Below, piece by piece: positions 1 through 11,000 of a stretch of DNA of 64,000 bases. Positions within the stretch are counted from its first letter, which is position 1. Each line of letters starts with the position of its first letter. This DNA is from Aedes albopictus (lineage: Eukaryota > Arthropoda > Insecta > Diptera > Culicidae), in assembly GCF_035046485.1 (NCBI RefSeq), contig NC_085137.1, forward strand, positions 501,538,536 to 501,602,535. Direction: 5' to 3'. A program made the translations under genes and the position numbers. The notes under the pieces are model-generated. The model was not told the DNA's origin. It made no database searches and was given only the letters and a program-made list of their open reading frames with translations.

Positions 1-193
1 ATGAATCTGGCGAACTTAATCAGCTTGTACATGCTGTGCGATCAGCTTCTATGCCACCTAGTCATAGCTCTTTTCTCGGCTCCTATGTAACCACTAACTG
101 AATAACATCTTGAGAAGGCGCCTTTTCAGCCTTTTCGCAGTTGTTAAATAATAGTTTCCACTGGTCCTGATGATGTCCTCGCTGCCACACTGC

Positions 194-457
194 TACCGTC
201 TACCCCCGTTGGTTTGACCTCATCTAATCTGTACACTTTTTAATTTGACCCTCTCTAATCTGCACATCGTTCAAACTAAAAATGGTGCAAACGTCATGGA
301 ACGGGGTGAAACGGAACGCAGAACCAAAACAAAACAGCAAAAAGGGTTACCACCAGTGTGTTTTTCGATGCCCATAGGGTTACTAGAAGTTCAAATTAAA
401 AAATGAACCCCGTTGGTTTGCATGAGGTGTCGTTCAAACCAACGGGGGTAGACGGTA
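194..457. repeat. Inverted-repeat module (25-bp arms)
   Basis: A ~25-bp arm at 194-218 (begins TACCGTCTACCCCCGTTGG) returns as its reverse complement at 433-457. A second inverted pair lies inside (about 407-420 against 436-448, core CCCCGTTGGTTTG). This looks like a short foldback or MITE. I do not recognise the family and see no clear target duplication. The retroposon that follows inserted just to its right. Confidence 0.6.
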
Positions 458-474
458 TATATAAATAACATAGA

Positions 475-1519
475 TCAGTTGTCAGCTAGCACTCGATCTA
501 TACGGTTGCTTTTTGCAGTTACTCTCTGTGCTGTTCTATTGTGATTCTAACAATGGGTGGCGCACGACAAAATACGCTGGTCGTTGATTTTAGCGTTTTG
601 CCAATCCGACCTAAGGCAGCAGAAATGCATAAGTTCTTGATCAACGAAATTAAGTTGGACATGAAAACAGTGAAAACCCTTCAACTACATAACATCCGTA
701 GGAATGTTCTTATTGAGCTGTGTAATCTAGAGGTGGCCCAACATCTCGCCGCAACGCATCATTTGAAGCACGCCATTGTGATCGAGAATAAAAAAATTCT
801 CATTCCTGTCTTCCTGGAGGACACAGCAATCAACGTTCGAGTGCACGATCTACCGCCAGAGATGCCCAACGCAGAAGTAGCTGAGCACATGAAACAATAC
901 GGCAAGGTAAAATCTGTATTACGAGAAGTTTGGAAGAAGTTCTTTCCTGGGACACCAAACGGAGTTCGGGTTGTGCGCATAGAATTAGATCATCATATCC
1001 CTTCCTACATCCAAATTAAAAATGAGAGGACAACTGTTACGTACCAGAACCAGCCTGTCACCTGCCAAAACTGCGGAAAACGTGCACATCCCAATTTAAA
1101 GTGCTCCGAAGTACCAAAAACAAAACCTCGAGTTGAACCTGAACCGACGCAATCTAATGGAGCACAGCTGCAGGCAGCAGCTACGGAACAAAACAGTAGA
1201 GCTGACAACAATGCAGGAGCACGAGAGCCGAAAAGAAAACGTGATTTTTGTTCGGATACATCACCAAGCGGAACGAATAGGACAAGCGCAATGGAAGTCA
1301 CCACTGAGAAGGAGAATTTGGATGAATGCGGTTTCGATAAAAACACTGCTACAGGGGAAGAATGGTATACTTATACCAATAGGAAGCTTGATCGTGCAAT
1401 TGAGAGAAATAATGAGTACTTAAAAAAATGTGACCTAGTTATAAAAAAGAAATAAATTATCAGAGATGAATGCCCTTTTAGGGTAAAATCTCTTTAAATG
1501 AATAAAAAAAAAAAAAAAA
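475..1519 (+). mobile_element. ORF1-only non-LTR retroposon with poly(A) tail
   Basis: The element begins at an insect initiator-like TCAGT (475), carries one open reading frame, has a short 3' tail and ends in a 16-base A run (1504-1519). AAATAACATAGA is found immediately before it (463-474) and again at its end (1517-1528), a target-site duplication of 9 to 12 bp. The first bases of the second copy merge with the A tail. An intact 5' end, poly(A) and duplication show insertion by target-primed reverse transcription. No endonuclease or reverse transcriptase frame is present, so it resembles a half-LINE mobilised in trans. Confidence 0.8.
553..1455 (+). CDS. LINE ORF1-like (gag-like) protein with a CCHC zinc knuckle
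   Basis: An uninterrupted frame of 300 codons runs from the ATG at 553 (context ACAATGG) to TAA at 1453-1455. The middle third reads like an RNA-recognition fold (about residues 55-155). It is followed by one CCHC knuckle, C-X2-C-X4-H-X4-C, near residues 173-186. The tail is hydrophilic and charged with KRKR-type basic residues. This order is typical of ORF1 proteins of insect LINEs, which bind the element RNA. The frame is intact, so the copy is young or under selection. The product is probably an RNA-binding chaperone acting in ribonucleoprotein particles (family knowledge). A domesticated host gene is possible but less likely, given the poly(A) tail and target duplication. Confidence 0.75.
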   Translation: MGGARQNTLVVDFSVLPIRPKAAEMHKFLINEIKLDMKTVKTLQLHNIRRNVLIELCNLEVAQHLAATHHLKHAIVIENKKILIPVFLEDTAINVRVHDLPPEMPNAEVAEHMKQYGKVKSVLREVWKKFFPGTPNGVRVVRIELDHHIPSYIQIKNERTTVTYQNQPVTCQNCGKRAHPNLKCSEVPKTKPRVEPEPTQSNGAQLQAAATEQNSRADNNAGAREPKRKRDFCSDTSPSGTNRTSAMEVTTEKENLDECGFDKNTATGEEWYTYTNRKLDRAIERNNEYLKKCDLVIKKK

Positions 1520-1648
1520 TAACATAGAAAATAGCCCGTTTTGTTTTACTCCAGACAAGGCTTCATAATTGTGCCACAAGAAACCTTACCCAACTTCATC
1601 TTGCTGTAAAAGCTTGTGAAACGTCAAACGCACTAATGTTTACATTGA

Positions 1649-2250
1649 ACAAGCTGTGTGGTTGCGCCAACATATTCTTCTTCACAGCTTCTAGCTGAAA
1701 GAGTGTTCTTTAAACGGCTACGAAGCGCTGCTGTTTTGTGATTTGGCAACATTACAAAACGTACTGTATAAAAGCAGCTGTTGTAGTGGCTGGGACTCTT
1801 ACTCGATTTGCACATCTTCCGGCATTGAATTAAAGTGCAATAAAAGCAACCCAAATAATTTCATAGCACATACATGGATAGCTGTAAAGAATTTGTGTAG
1901 TAGCTATATATCCCGCTTAAAGTTTGTTTTGATAATAATGTTTATATCCGACAAGCTGTGTTGGTAAACCAACAGTTTCTTTATTACAGCTTCTAGCCGT
2001 AATGAAATCGTATAACGGCCTTTAAAGCGCTGCTGTTTTGGGGATTTGTCAGTATAATGAATTGTACTGTATAGTAGCAGCTGTTTTGTTAGTGGGGACT
2101 CCTATTCGATGTGTTCAAGTTCTAACATCTTCCGGGAAATCTCCCGGAGTTGGAATAGGGTGGAGTAAAGGCAGCCCCAGTGACAAGCAATGGATTTCTG
2201 AAAACCGAGTTTAGTAGCTGTATGGTGCTTGTTTTGCAGTCGTGTATTAG
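1649..2250. repeat. Two diverged tandem copies of a ~302-bp unit
   Basis: Similar runs recur about 302 bp apart: ACAAGCTGTG at 1649 and 1951, then CTTCTAGC, AAGCGCTGCTGTTTTG, GTACTGTATA and CATCTTCCGG in the same order. The copies differ by many substitutions and small indels. I do not recognise the unit. Confidence 0.6.
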
Positions 2251-2330
2251 CTTATGATTTATATTTGGCTAGCTTTCCTTTTATTCAGCGTTGACTGCTT
2301 TTACTCGATGATTACACAACAGAAAGCAAA

Positions 2331-3180
2331 TCAGGCCAAACATGTCTAAAGGTCCTATCTGCAGAAGAGAGGCTCTCTTTGGTTTCGCTCTCTTTCGTTA
2401 ATATCTTAGTTGTTTATTTGTACAGTCATGACTCGCTGGTTGGGGGCTTAATAGTTGGATGGCTTTTTAGTTGGGACCCCGTTAGTTGAGCTGTCAGCCA
2501 ACTAAAAAGTACCTGGATGTCATAATTCAATGTCAAACTGAAAATGACAACCAATCTGTAATTCCGAGGGGCGAGCTAATGAGTTTTTGGTTGCTTAAAT
2601 TTTATTGATAATCGCGAAAAAAATCTATTTCATATTTCTTAAAAAAAAAAGAATATGTACAATTACTTCGAAACAAATGCAAAACATCGGCAATCTTTAT
2701 TTTGTCGATCATTGAAAGTGTTTTGTGCTTGCTTTTGGTTCGGGTGGTTTCATAAACATCTATATTTTCACTTCACCGACTAAAAATGGGTGAAAATAAT
2801 TATTTCTCGCATTTGCCATATATGTATCTTGCAAAACGTATCAGTTTTGCTCTAAATGTAAAATAAATTGAATTTTTTTCCTTTTTGCTTCCAACCTAAA
2901 CATGATTAAAAAAATCAATGCGCACGCCCCTTGTGCTGCTGTCACTTCACCCAACTAGCGAATCGAATTCGTTGGTTGGGTGGAGGTTGTGGCTCAACGA
3001 GCGGGTTCCGACTGTATTATGATTGTCTCATTGCATTGAACGATGATCAAAAAAATCGTCTTTTGATTTGTACTGCAAAAGTAGTTGAAAAGTGTACCAT
3101 TACATTGCAATAATTGAAAGAGAAAGTGATCAAAGAGAGCCTCTCGAATGCAGATAGGACCTATTGAAATGTTTGGCCTG
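2331..3180. mobile_element. Foldback/MITE-like element with ~65-bp imperfect terminal inverted repeats
   Basis: The arm at 2331-2400 (AGGCCAAACAT, then AGGTCCTATCTGCA, then GAGAGGCTCTCTTTG) is repeated in reverse complement at about 3117-3180. A third copy of the arm lies at 33768-33823. The interior is A+T rich and has no convincing gene. Superfamily unknown. Confidence 0.6.
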
Positions 3181-3447
3181 AAATGACTGAAGCTTATAGC
3201 GCTGAAAATGTTAGTTGGGGAGTGTACATATTTTCCTCCAAGTTTCACAACTACATCTACAAAAGATACACGCACACATTTGAACGTGATTACCACTGTA
3301 TTTGCGTGGTATAATTAATGGACGTCCCTCTGTCAGACATGTTAGTTAAGCATACTACTTTGACTATTGAGCTAAAAACTGCTTTAAATTAATGATAAAG
3401 TTCAAATATAAAAATAAAAATATTTCCCGAATTCATAACTATCCCTG

Positions 3448-3496
3448 TTCTATCACCCCCAAAATTCAGAAGGGGGGTGATAAATCGGGACATTAC
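3448..3496. repeat. Short hairpin
   Basis: ATCACCCCC at 3460-3468 pairs with GGGGGGTGAT at about 3473-3482, with further pairing outward (CCCTG / CGGGA). It is probably a very short MITE remnant. Confidence 0.45.
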
Positions 3497-3799
3497 TGTA
3501 TTGTCGGAAATCTCGGATGAAAACACTTCCAGCTACTTTTTGTTGATAACCTAGAAATGCCAATAGTTTAAAGGTTTAGCATTTAGGTTTAAGGCGGACA
3601 ATGCCTTAAGGTGAAACATCAAACATCGGCTGCCACAATGCATTGCAATGGTCGCCTTGATCCCCTACTGGCGAGTTAATAAGCACTGATCTTGAAAATT
3701 CGTAAACAAATGCGTCTGATTTGCATTATCTGCCTCTTTTTACAAGTGAGCAAAGCCAGGATAAACAAACAAATGCAGCGTGGTTCATCAGATTTGTGG

Positions 3800-4128
3800 C
3801 CAGTGTTGCCACAGGTACAGATTATTCTGTAAAAGTACAGATTTTTCTCAACTTTTTGGTACAGATTCTGTACGGTACAGATTACAGATTTTCAGCAAAA
3901 GGTACAGAATGGTACTCATTTGTGTCCGAGGCGATTTCAGGGGCTTTCGGGGGCATTTCAGGAAGTTTCAAAGGATTTTCAGCGAGTTTTAGAGGCTATA
4001 AACTGGGGGGTTCCGAAGAGTCTCAGGGCCGTTACATTTTGGAAATACATACATTTTGGATCACTGCTCAGGGGTATTTAAAAACATTTCAGGCGGTTTC
4101 AGAGGGGGTTCAAGACGTTCCAAACTGA
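3800..4128. repeat. TACAGAT-rich dispersed repeat followed by GGTTTCAG-type repeats
   Basis: The word GGTACAGA(T) recurs at short intervals between about 3810 and 3915, followed by G-rich TTTCAGG-type words. Reading frames here arise from the repeats and are not called as genes. Confidence 0.4.
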
Positions 4129-4995
4129 TTACGCTTGTAGATCAGATGATCTATACTCTTCCAGCTCAAATCCTCTGGTGAACCATTAGGCTCGCAGTAC
4201 AGTAGTTGATGAATACATCGACCATCCCGTCTAGGATTTTTTCACGAATTAAGGTCGTGTTTCACTACAGCATTTCACTGGCACTTTAAACTGCATATGT
4301 CCATTAGCACACACTGATCACTTACTTGACAGAACACATGGTAGAACGAAGAAACAGACCACTTGACAACAAGACACAGAACTAAATTAAGTTTTAAGTT
4401 CGGATCTACGGTTATGATTTAGTTATCGGGTAGAAACAACACTCTCCTTACTGGCTTTTTATCGATTTACAGAGATTGGCTTGAAGCCTTCAAAGAGTTC
4501 TGGAAAACGTGTTTGAAGTCTATCGGCCATTGCGAAGGCGTTTAGTTTTAAAAGTTGTAAATTTAAAGGATAAGTGTGAAAAGCAGTACCACTGCCCAAC
4601 ACTAAAAGGCTTTCGAAGCTAGTCCAGAACAATCGTGCTTGAAGATACTCTGAAAATTGCATATTTTATATTAAGAAAAATAGTCTTACTAAACTAAAAC
4701 GGAATAATGTACAACAATCATAGATCCGGTTCACTCTCGTACGATTTTGCGTTTTCTGTTTACGTTATAGCGTTAATAATAAAAAGGAATAATGCGTTTC
4801 GTGTCTATTACACGGAAGACACGTATAGCTACGTACACGTCGATTTCCAAGAAGTCATAAAACATAGAAATACAAATATAGCAAGTATATCTAGACAAAG
4901 CGCAAGCTATTGAGTAGCAAACGGAAGAAATGCACTGTGCGCAAATACCTTTTTTGTTGATTTGTATGGTCCTTCGTATTCGGGACGCTCCCTAG
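4129..4995 (-). other. Kinesin-5 3' flank / 3' UTR, no other gene seen
   Basis: This lies directly downstream of the kinesin-5 stop codon and should contain its 3' UTR. I could not identify a clear AATAAA polyadenylation signal on the minus strand here. No protein frame looks real. Confidence 0.4.
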
Positions 4996-5061
4996 TTAGG
5001 CAACTTCGGTGATGGTGTCCATGTTTTCTTTGTTGTCCTCACAATCCAAGTTTGTGGCATC
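4996..5061 (-). CDS. Klp61F: Kinesin-5 coding exon 7 (C-terminus)
   Basis: The acceptor AACTCAACTCAG|GATGCC is followed by 21 codons containing DNKENMD, then TAA (4996-4998). The KEN-like end resembles the kinesin-5 tail degradation motif (family inference). Confidence 0.85.
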   Translation of the reverse strand, partial: DATNLDCEDNKENMDTITEVA

Positions 5062-8000
5062 CTGAGTTGAGTTTAGAAACAGTATTAAAATACCTATTGC
5101 ATTGCAATGATAATTTTGTTTGTATATGTAGTATACAGTACCTTGGGTAAAATGTTGGATATTTGCAGGTCCTTGAAGTGTTTCCGATCCTCTTCTAGCA
5201 CATTGCTTCGCAGTGGCGTCGAGTTTCGAATCTCGTCGTTGTTCAGGCTAGTACACAGCAGACTTACATCCTCGTTGTCCTGTTTGGAAAGAATGGAATT
5301 TGCTTTAACCTTCCGTAACTCGCGCGGTTGACTACCTGCGTCAGCACCACGCTAATGCTGAGTACAAAAAGCGAGATTTTTTCAACGTGTTGTACAAAAT
5401 ACAACAGCGCGATCGCTCGAGGGGTAATAGATAATGATACTTAAAGTAACTGTTCCCTGGAAACCAAGCTCAGGGAAGAACTTCCGATGGAATTACGGCG
5501 AATTTTACAGGGAAACCCACGGAGAAATTCGTGCGAGGTTGCTAGTTCCGATAATGATCTTACCTCCGTAATCGTCGTCGAAAGATCCAGCTCAGCCATG
5601 TTCCGTTCGCGCCAAAACCGTCGGATAATCCTGTCGTGTGGTGACGTCATCGGAACATCCTTCGGATAGCTGATATTTTTGCGTACTGGTGTTTGACCGG
5701 TTGGCTGATAGAGGGTCAGTTCTTCCCGGTGGAACCGATCGACTTGTTCCGCCAGTTCGGACAAATGTGCGCTGGTTTGTTTCTGGAAGGAGCTGATGTT
5801 CCGCTGCAGTTGCTTGTTCAGGGAGATTGTCGTGTGGCGGAACTCGGATTGGGTGACCACTTCGGAGTTCAACTTGTCCTGCAGGGTGTGGGTCTGGGTT
5901 GAGTGGGAGGCTGAGGATTCCGATTGGTGCTGTTCGAAATCGGAGAAGAACTTGGTCCACCGTTCGTTCGATGCTTCTCCGAAGCTTCGAAGTACGTTTG
6001 ATTGCTGATTAATTGTTTCCTTCATTTGAACGCAGGAGGATTCCACAGGAACGAGGACATTATTCTGCAATCGACCCTCAATGATGGCCTTGTGCTCCTG
6101 CCGAGTCTGGTCCATCTGTTGCGAGTTCAGTTCCAACTGTTCCAGACCCTTTTTCACTTCTTCAACGTTCTTGTCCACAACGAAACCAGCACTTTCGATC
6201 ATCTCCACGACGGAAGTTTTCGTCTGGCCAACTTCTTGACCGACCTCTCGCAATCGGTCCAATCCAGCTTGTTCTGCTCGGATCTCTTCGCACATCGACA
6301 TCAGAAGGGCCACCCGGCCCTCGTGAGCTTTCTTCGACGACACGACAAACTCCTCGATTCGGCTTTGGCTTTCTCCGAACCGACCAACCAGTTGATCCAT
6401 ATCCTTGAGGATCCCCTTGAGGGATCCACAAAACTCCAGGTTGCGTTCTTCGCTTTCTCTGCATGCTTTCCACGTAGTCAGAAGTAGGGCCTTCTGTTGC
6501 TCGTCCTGCTCGGCAAGCGTTTTCTTCAGAGCTTGCACGTTCGCTGTGATGGTCATACGGAGCGAATCGATGGCCCGTTCGTTCGTTGCCAAGGAAGATT
6601 GCGCTAGGGACATTTGCTCCGAAGTCCACTGAGAGTGCCCATCGCGGAAGGATGTCAGGAGAGAGGAATTTTGCGAAGATATGCTGGTGGAGAGGGATTC
6701 TAACTCTGCGATTTTGGCGCGTACTTCTTGCTGCAGGAGGTCCTGTTTCGAAAGGTATTTGTCTAAAAGGAAAATCAAGAAAAGATTAACGTATCTGTGC
6801 CGAAAAAAGTGCAGTTTTACGTGTATCATCTAAATAAAACTTACCCCAGTCGCTCACAATCGTTGACGAAATCTGATGACAGCTCTGCGTGAGATTGGAC
6901 ACATTACCCTCCATTGCTTGCATGCGGTTCTTCAACTGATCCACGAACTGCTCGCAAACCGTTCGATTCTTATGATCTGTCTCTTTTCTCCTATCGATCG
7001 TATCCTGAAATCAAACAAATGGTTCAAAATCATCCTCAAAAACACCACCTCTCATCCCTTCAACTTACATGCAACCCATTCGTATCCTGTTGGACCGTCT
7101 CGACCACTTCGATCAGCTCCTTCGCCTGACTACTCAACGCTTCCTCGGTTTTCATATGCCGATCCAGGACGACCTTCTTCTCGGCATAGCGGCGCTTCGT
7201 TTTGTGCAGACTTCTCTTGGTAGTGGTCAACTCGTGCTTCGTGTGACACAACGTGTCCTCCGTCCGGCGTAGCATCTCCTCTTTCTCCACCAGATTCAGA
7301 CTGACCTCCTTGAAGATCGCTTCCTTCTTGGCCAGATCTTCCTTCAACACCTTGATCAGTATCACCTTGTCGTTCAGTTCCTTGGTGGTCGACTCAGACT
7401 TGTACACCATCTCGTTGTAGGTCTCCTCCGGCAAGTAGATTCCATTCTTATCCCTCGTGGCCAACAGCTCCCGCTTCAGCCGGTCGATCTCCTCCGTGTA
7501 CTCTTTGATGACCGTCTTCTTCGAAAGCTTCTGATTGGCCTCCGGTTTGTTCTGGATGTTCTTTGCTCGGTGAGCGTACTCCAGGGTACTCATCGTTTCC
7601 TCAAAGTCCTTGTGCCCGGGCGAGACGGTCGCAATGATCGACGTCTTGGTTCGACCTCCGAGCGATTCCTGCAGCAATCGGGTCAACTTCGACTCCCGAT
7701 AGGGCACGTGCGGTGTCCTTTCGACCAGTGCCGTAATCACCCGCCCCAGCGTCAACAGCGACTGGTTAATATTCACCGACTCACGTGTCCGGATACCCTT
7801 TTCGTTTCCAGCTTTCGTGATGTTTTCGCTTCCGGCCAGATCGACCAGATTCAGTTTGCCGATTTTGAGCAACTCCTCCCCATCCATTCCGTTCTCCTTG
7901 ATGTGTACGATGATGGAGAAGATGGTGTGCGACCGGGACGATTGCGCATTCATCAAGGTGGATGCCGTCCGGCGACGTTCCTGACCCTTGGCCAGCAGTT

Positions 8001-11000
8001 TGTAGACATCGTCCTTGCTGTGGACCGGGATTTCCTCGAGACCTGTAGGGGAAAATATGATAGTGCGTTACAAAAAAGTTATTGCTATCAATCGATTAAA
8101 GTTCTCCTAACACCTCTAACACTTCAGAGTCACATGCTCAGTTTGACTGTCTATTCCACAGAATCGTAACTTGTTTGTGGCTTAGTTGGTTAAAGCGTTG
8201 AACTAGCAATACGGAGTCATGGGTTCGAATCCCATCAAAACAAGCGGTAGTTTTTTCACAAATTTATCTCTTAATTTGGTGTGTTTTCGGAATTTGAATT
8301 TTTTCGTGTTTCCAGCCCTGGTGTGCAGCTTCAGATGCACTTGTTTCATACAGGCATATTGATGTACGTGGGTTCCTTCTTCAGCGTCAAGAGGTTGACG
8401 AAACGATCCACCACGAAGCTCATATGCAATCCGGAACCGCAACGGTAGAGAGCAGAATTTGCTTTCCGAAATTTTTCGACTGTGCGCAGAAGTTGGATCG
8501 TTTTTCCTTTACACGTGTGAGAGTTTTCGGCTCACTTTCGGTTGGCTGGTCAGAATTTGGTCTTTGATTCCTCGGACTTCTCTGCAGACGTTGGTGAGGT
8601 TACGGATTTCTTCGTATTATCGTCTTCAGAATGTAGGGGTAGGCGGGGCATAATGAGCAGCTTAAGCATTTTGCCACTAAATCCAGTAAATTGAGTGCAA
8701 CCAATGTGTAATTTTAACGTTCAATCCTCATTTGAACCTTAACTGACAAAAGCTAATCGTTGAAATTCCGAATAAAGTTATAAATGTTGTAGAATTTTAT
8801 GTTTTTAAAAACATATAAAATCGTGAGTTGCCTTCTGGGGGTGGGGCATAATGAGCACCCTAGGTGGGGCAGGATGATCAATAGGGGGATTCACTTAACA
8901 GCGTAAACTGATTAAACTGTTTAAACGTCGCGATCACCAAGGCAATCTTTGATTATTTCATTCGCAAAATCATGAAACATTTCAAATAAGCAGAAAATCA
9001 TGGCTTACGCAGCAATTTAATCTGTTTAGTGAGTACCCCTAATATCAGTTTTGTGCACAATCAAATGCTAATTGACTATTCTTGTCAATGATAAAGCATA
9101 CCGGCAACAATTAATGAGAATTTGAAGGGATTACGGGGTTTAATTTGTAGGACACTGTAGGGTTCCAATGAGTCTTCTATTGAGGAATTTTTAAACGGTG
9201 ATTCGATACCCAAAACCTTATTTTAGGTCATCTGATTCTTATAATATTTTCCCAGTACATGACCACTTTACGCATTTTGATCAATTTTTCAAGGTAAACG
9301 GATTTTTTGACTAATGTTTTATCATCAACTCATTGGATTTTAGATAATAAGGCTTCAATCAAGCAATTTGTTTTGCTAATTTGAAGATTTACAGTGAAAA
9401 TACAAGGTGCTCATTATGCCCCGCCTACCCCTAGAACTGTATGGTGAGATATTCGACATTTTTGCCTTTCTCGTACACCAAGGTGTACCGAAAGGCTATA
9501 TGTTCACTCCAAAAACGAAAATTTGATAGAGCCTCCGGAGGGGTCAAGTCTTATATACCAATCGACTCAGCTCGACGAATTGAGATGATGTCTGTGTGTG
9601 TGTGTGTGTATGTGTGTGTGTGTGTGTGTATGTGTGTGTACAAAAAAACTCACATCACTTTTTGGCAGTAAACCTCATCCGATTTCAATGACCGACGGTT
9701 CATTCGACGCGGAATCTGATCCCATTGTTTCCTATTGAAAATGGTTCGGATCGGTTCAGCCGTTCCGGAGATATGGCCATTTAGGTGTTCCGGAACGGTA
9801 CCCCAGGAAGGGACCAGATATGAAAATGCATCAAACCTATGCATGCGACACATCAAACCACGGCATTTTCGATAACCTGATGAGCGGTAAGCAGAAAAAT
9901 AGTCTAAGACCATATCTGAACCGGTAGTGTTCCGGAACCGGTTCCGGGTGTCCCGCCGGAAGTGGCAAATATCAAAGTGAACCAAACCCATGCATGAGAC
10001 ACATCAAACCACGGCATTTCGATAACCTGATGAGCGGTAAGCAGGAAAATAGTCTCAGACCATATCTGAACCGGTAGTGTTCCCGAACCGGTTCTGGGCG
10101 TCCCGCTGTAAGTGGCCAAATATACAATTGTACCCAACCCATGCAAGCGACACATCAAACCACGGCATTTTAGATGACCTGACGGACAATGAGCAGAAAA
10201 ATCATCTCAGACCATATCTGAACCGGTAGTGTTCCGGAACCGGTTCTAGTCGTCCCGCTGGAAGTGGCCAAATATACAAGTGAACCAAACCCATGCATGC
10301 GACACATCAAACTACGGCATTTTCGATAACCTGATGAGCGGTAAGCAGAAAAATAGTCTCAGATCATATCTGAACCGGTAGTGTTCCGATACCGGTTCTA
10401 GGCGTCCCGCTGGAAGTGGCCAAATATACGATTGAACCAAACCCATGCATGCGGCACATCAAACCACGGCATTTTCGATGACCTGATGGACAATGAGCAG
10501 GAAAACCATCTCAGATCATACCTGAACTATTAGTATTCCGGAACCCGTTCCGGGGTTCCCGCCGAAGTGGTTAAATCTGAAAGAAAAACAAACCCGTACA
10601 TGCGTCACATCAAATAGCGGCTTTTTAGATTACCTAATGAACGGTCAGCAAGTGTTTCGGAATCGGTTTTGAGTGGCCGGAAGAGGCCAAATGTAAAAGT
10701 GAAGCAAATCCAGGCATGTGACACATCAAATCGTGGCTTTTGCGATAACCTAATGAACATTTAGCTAGAAAATAGCCTTACGTCACTGGTAGTGGTCCGG
10801 AATTGGTTCAGAGAGTCCCGTCGAAATTGTCAAACCCTGCATGTGACACCTTCAATTTGCAGCGTGTTTGGTTAACCGATGAGCAGTTAACAAGACAATA
10901 ATGTTAGACCACATTTGGTTCAGCCGGTAGTTACCCGGAATCAGATCCGGGTTGTAAAATGTTAAATTTAACCAAACCCATGGATGCGGTACATCAAATC

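Noticed and set aside
3721..4128. 135-codon plus-strand frame
   Set aside because: Built from TACAGAT and TTTCAG repeats and beginning at a non-ATG codon.
5441..8169. Several plus-strand and alternate minus-strand open frames across the kinesin-5 exons
   Set aside because: They are shadows of the true coding frame; only the spliced minus-strand frame shows kinesin motifs and in-phase splice junctions.
8170..8244. Functional tRNA gene
   Set aside because: Acceptor and T arms pair, but the anticodon arm is poor and two other copies share long flanks, so it is a repeat.
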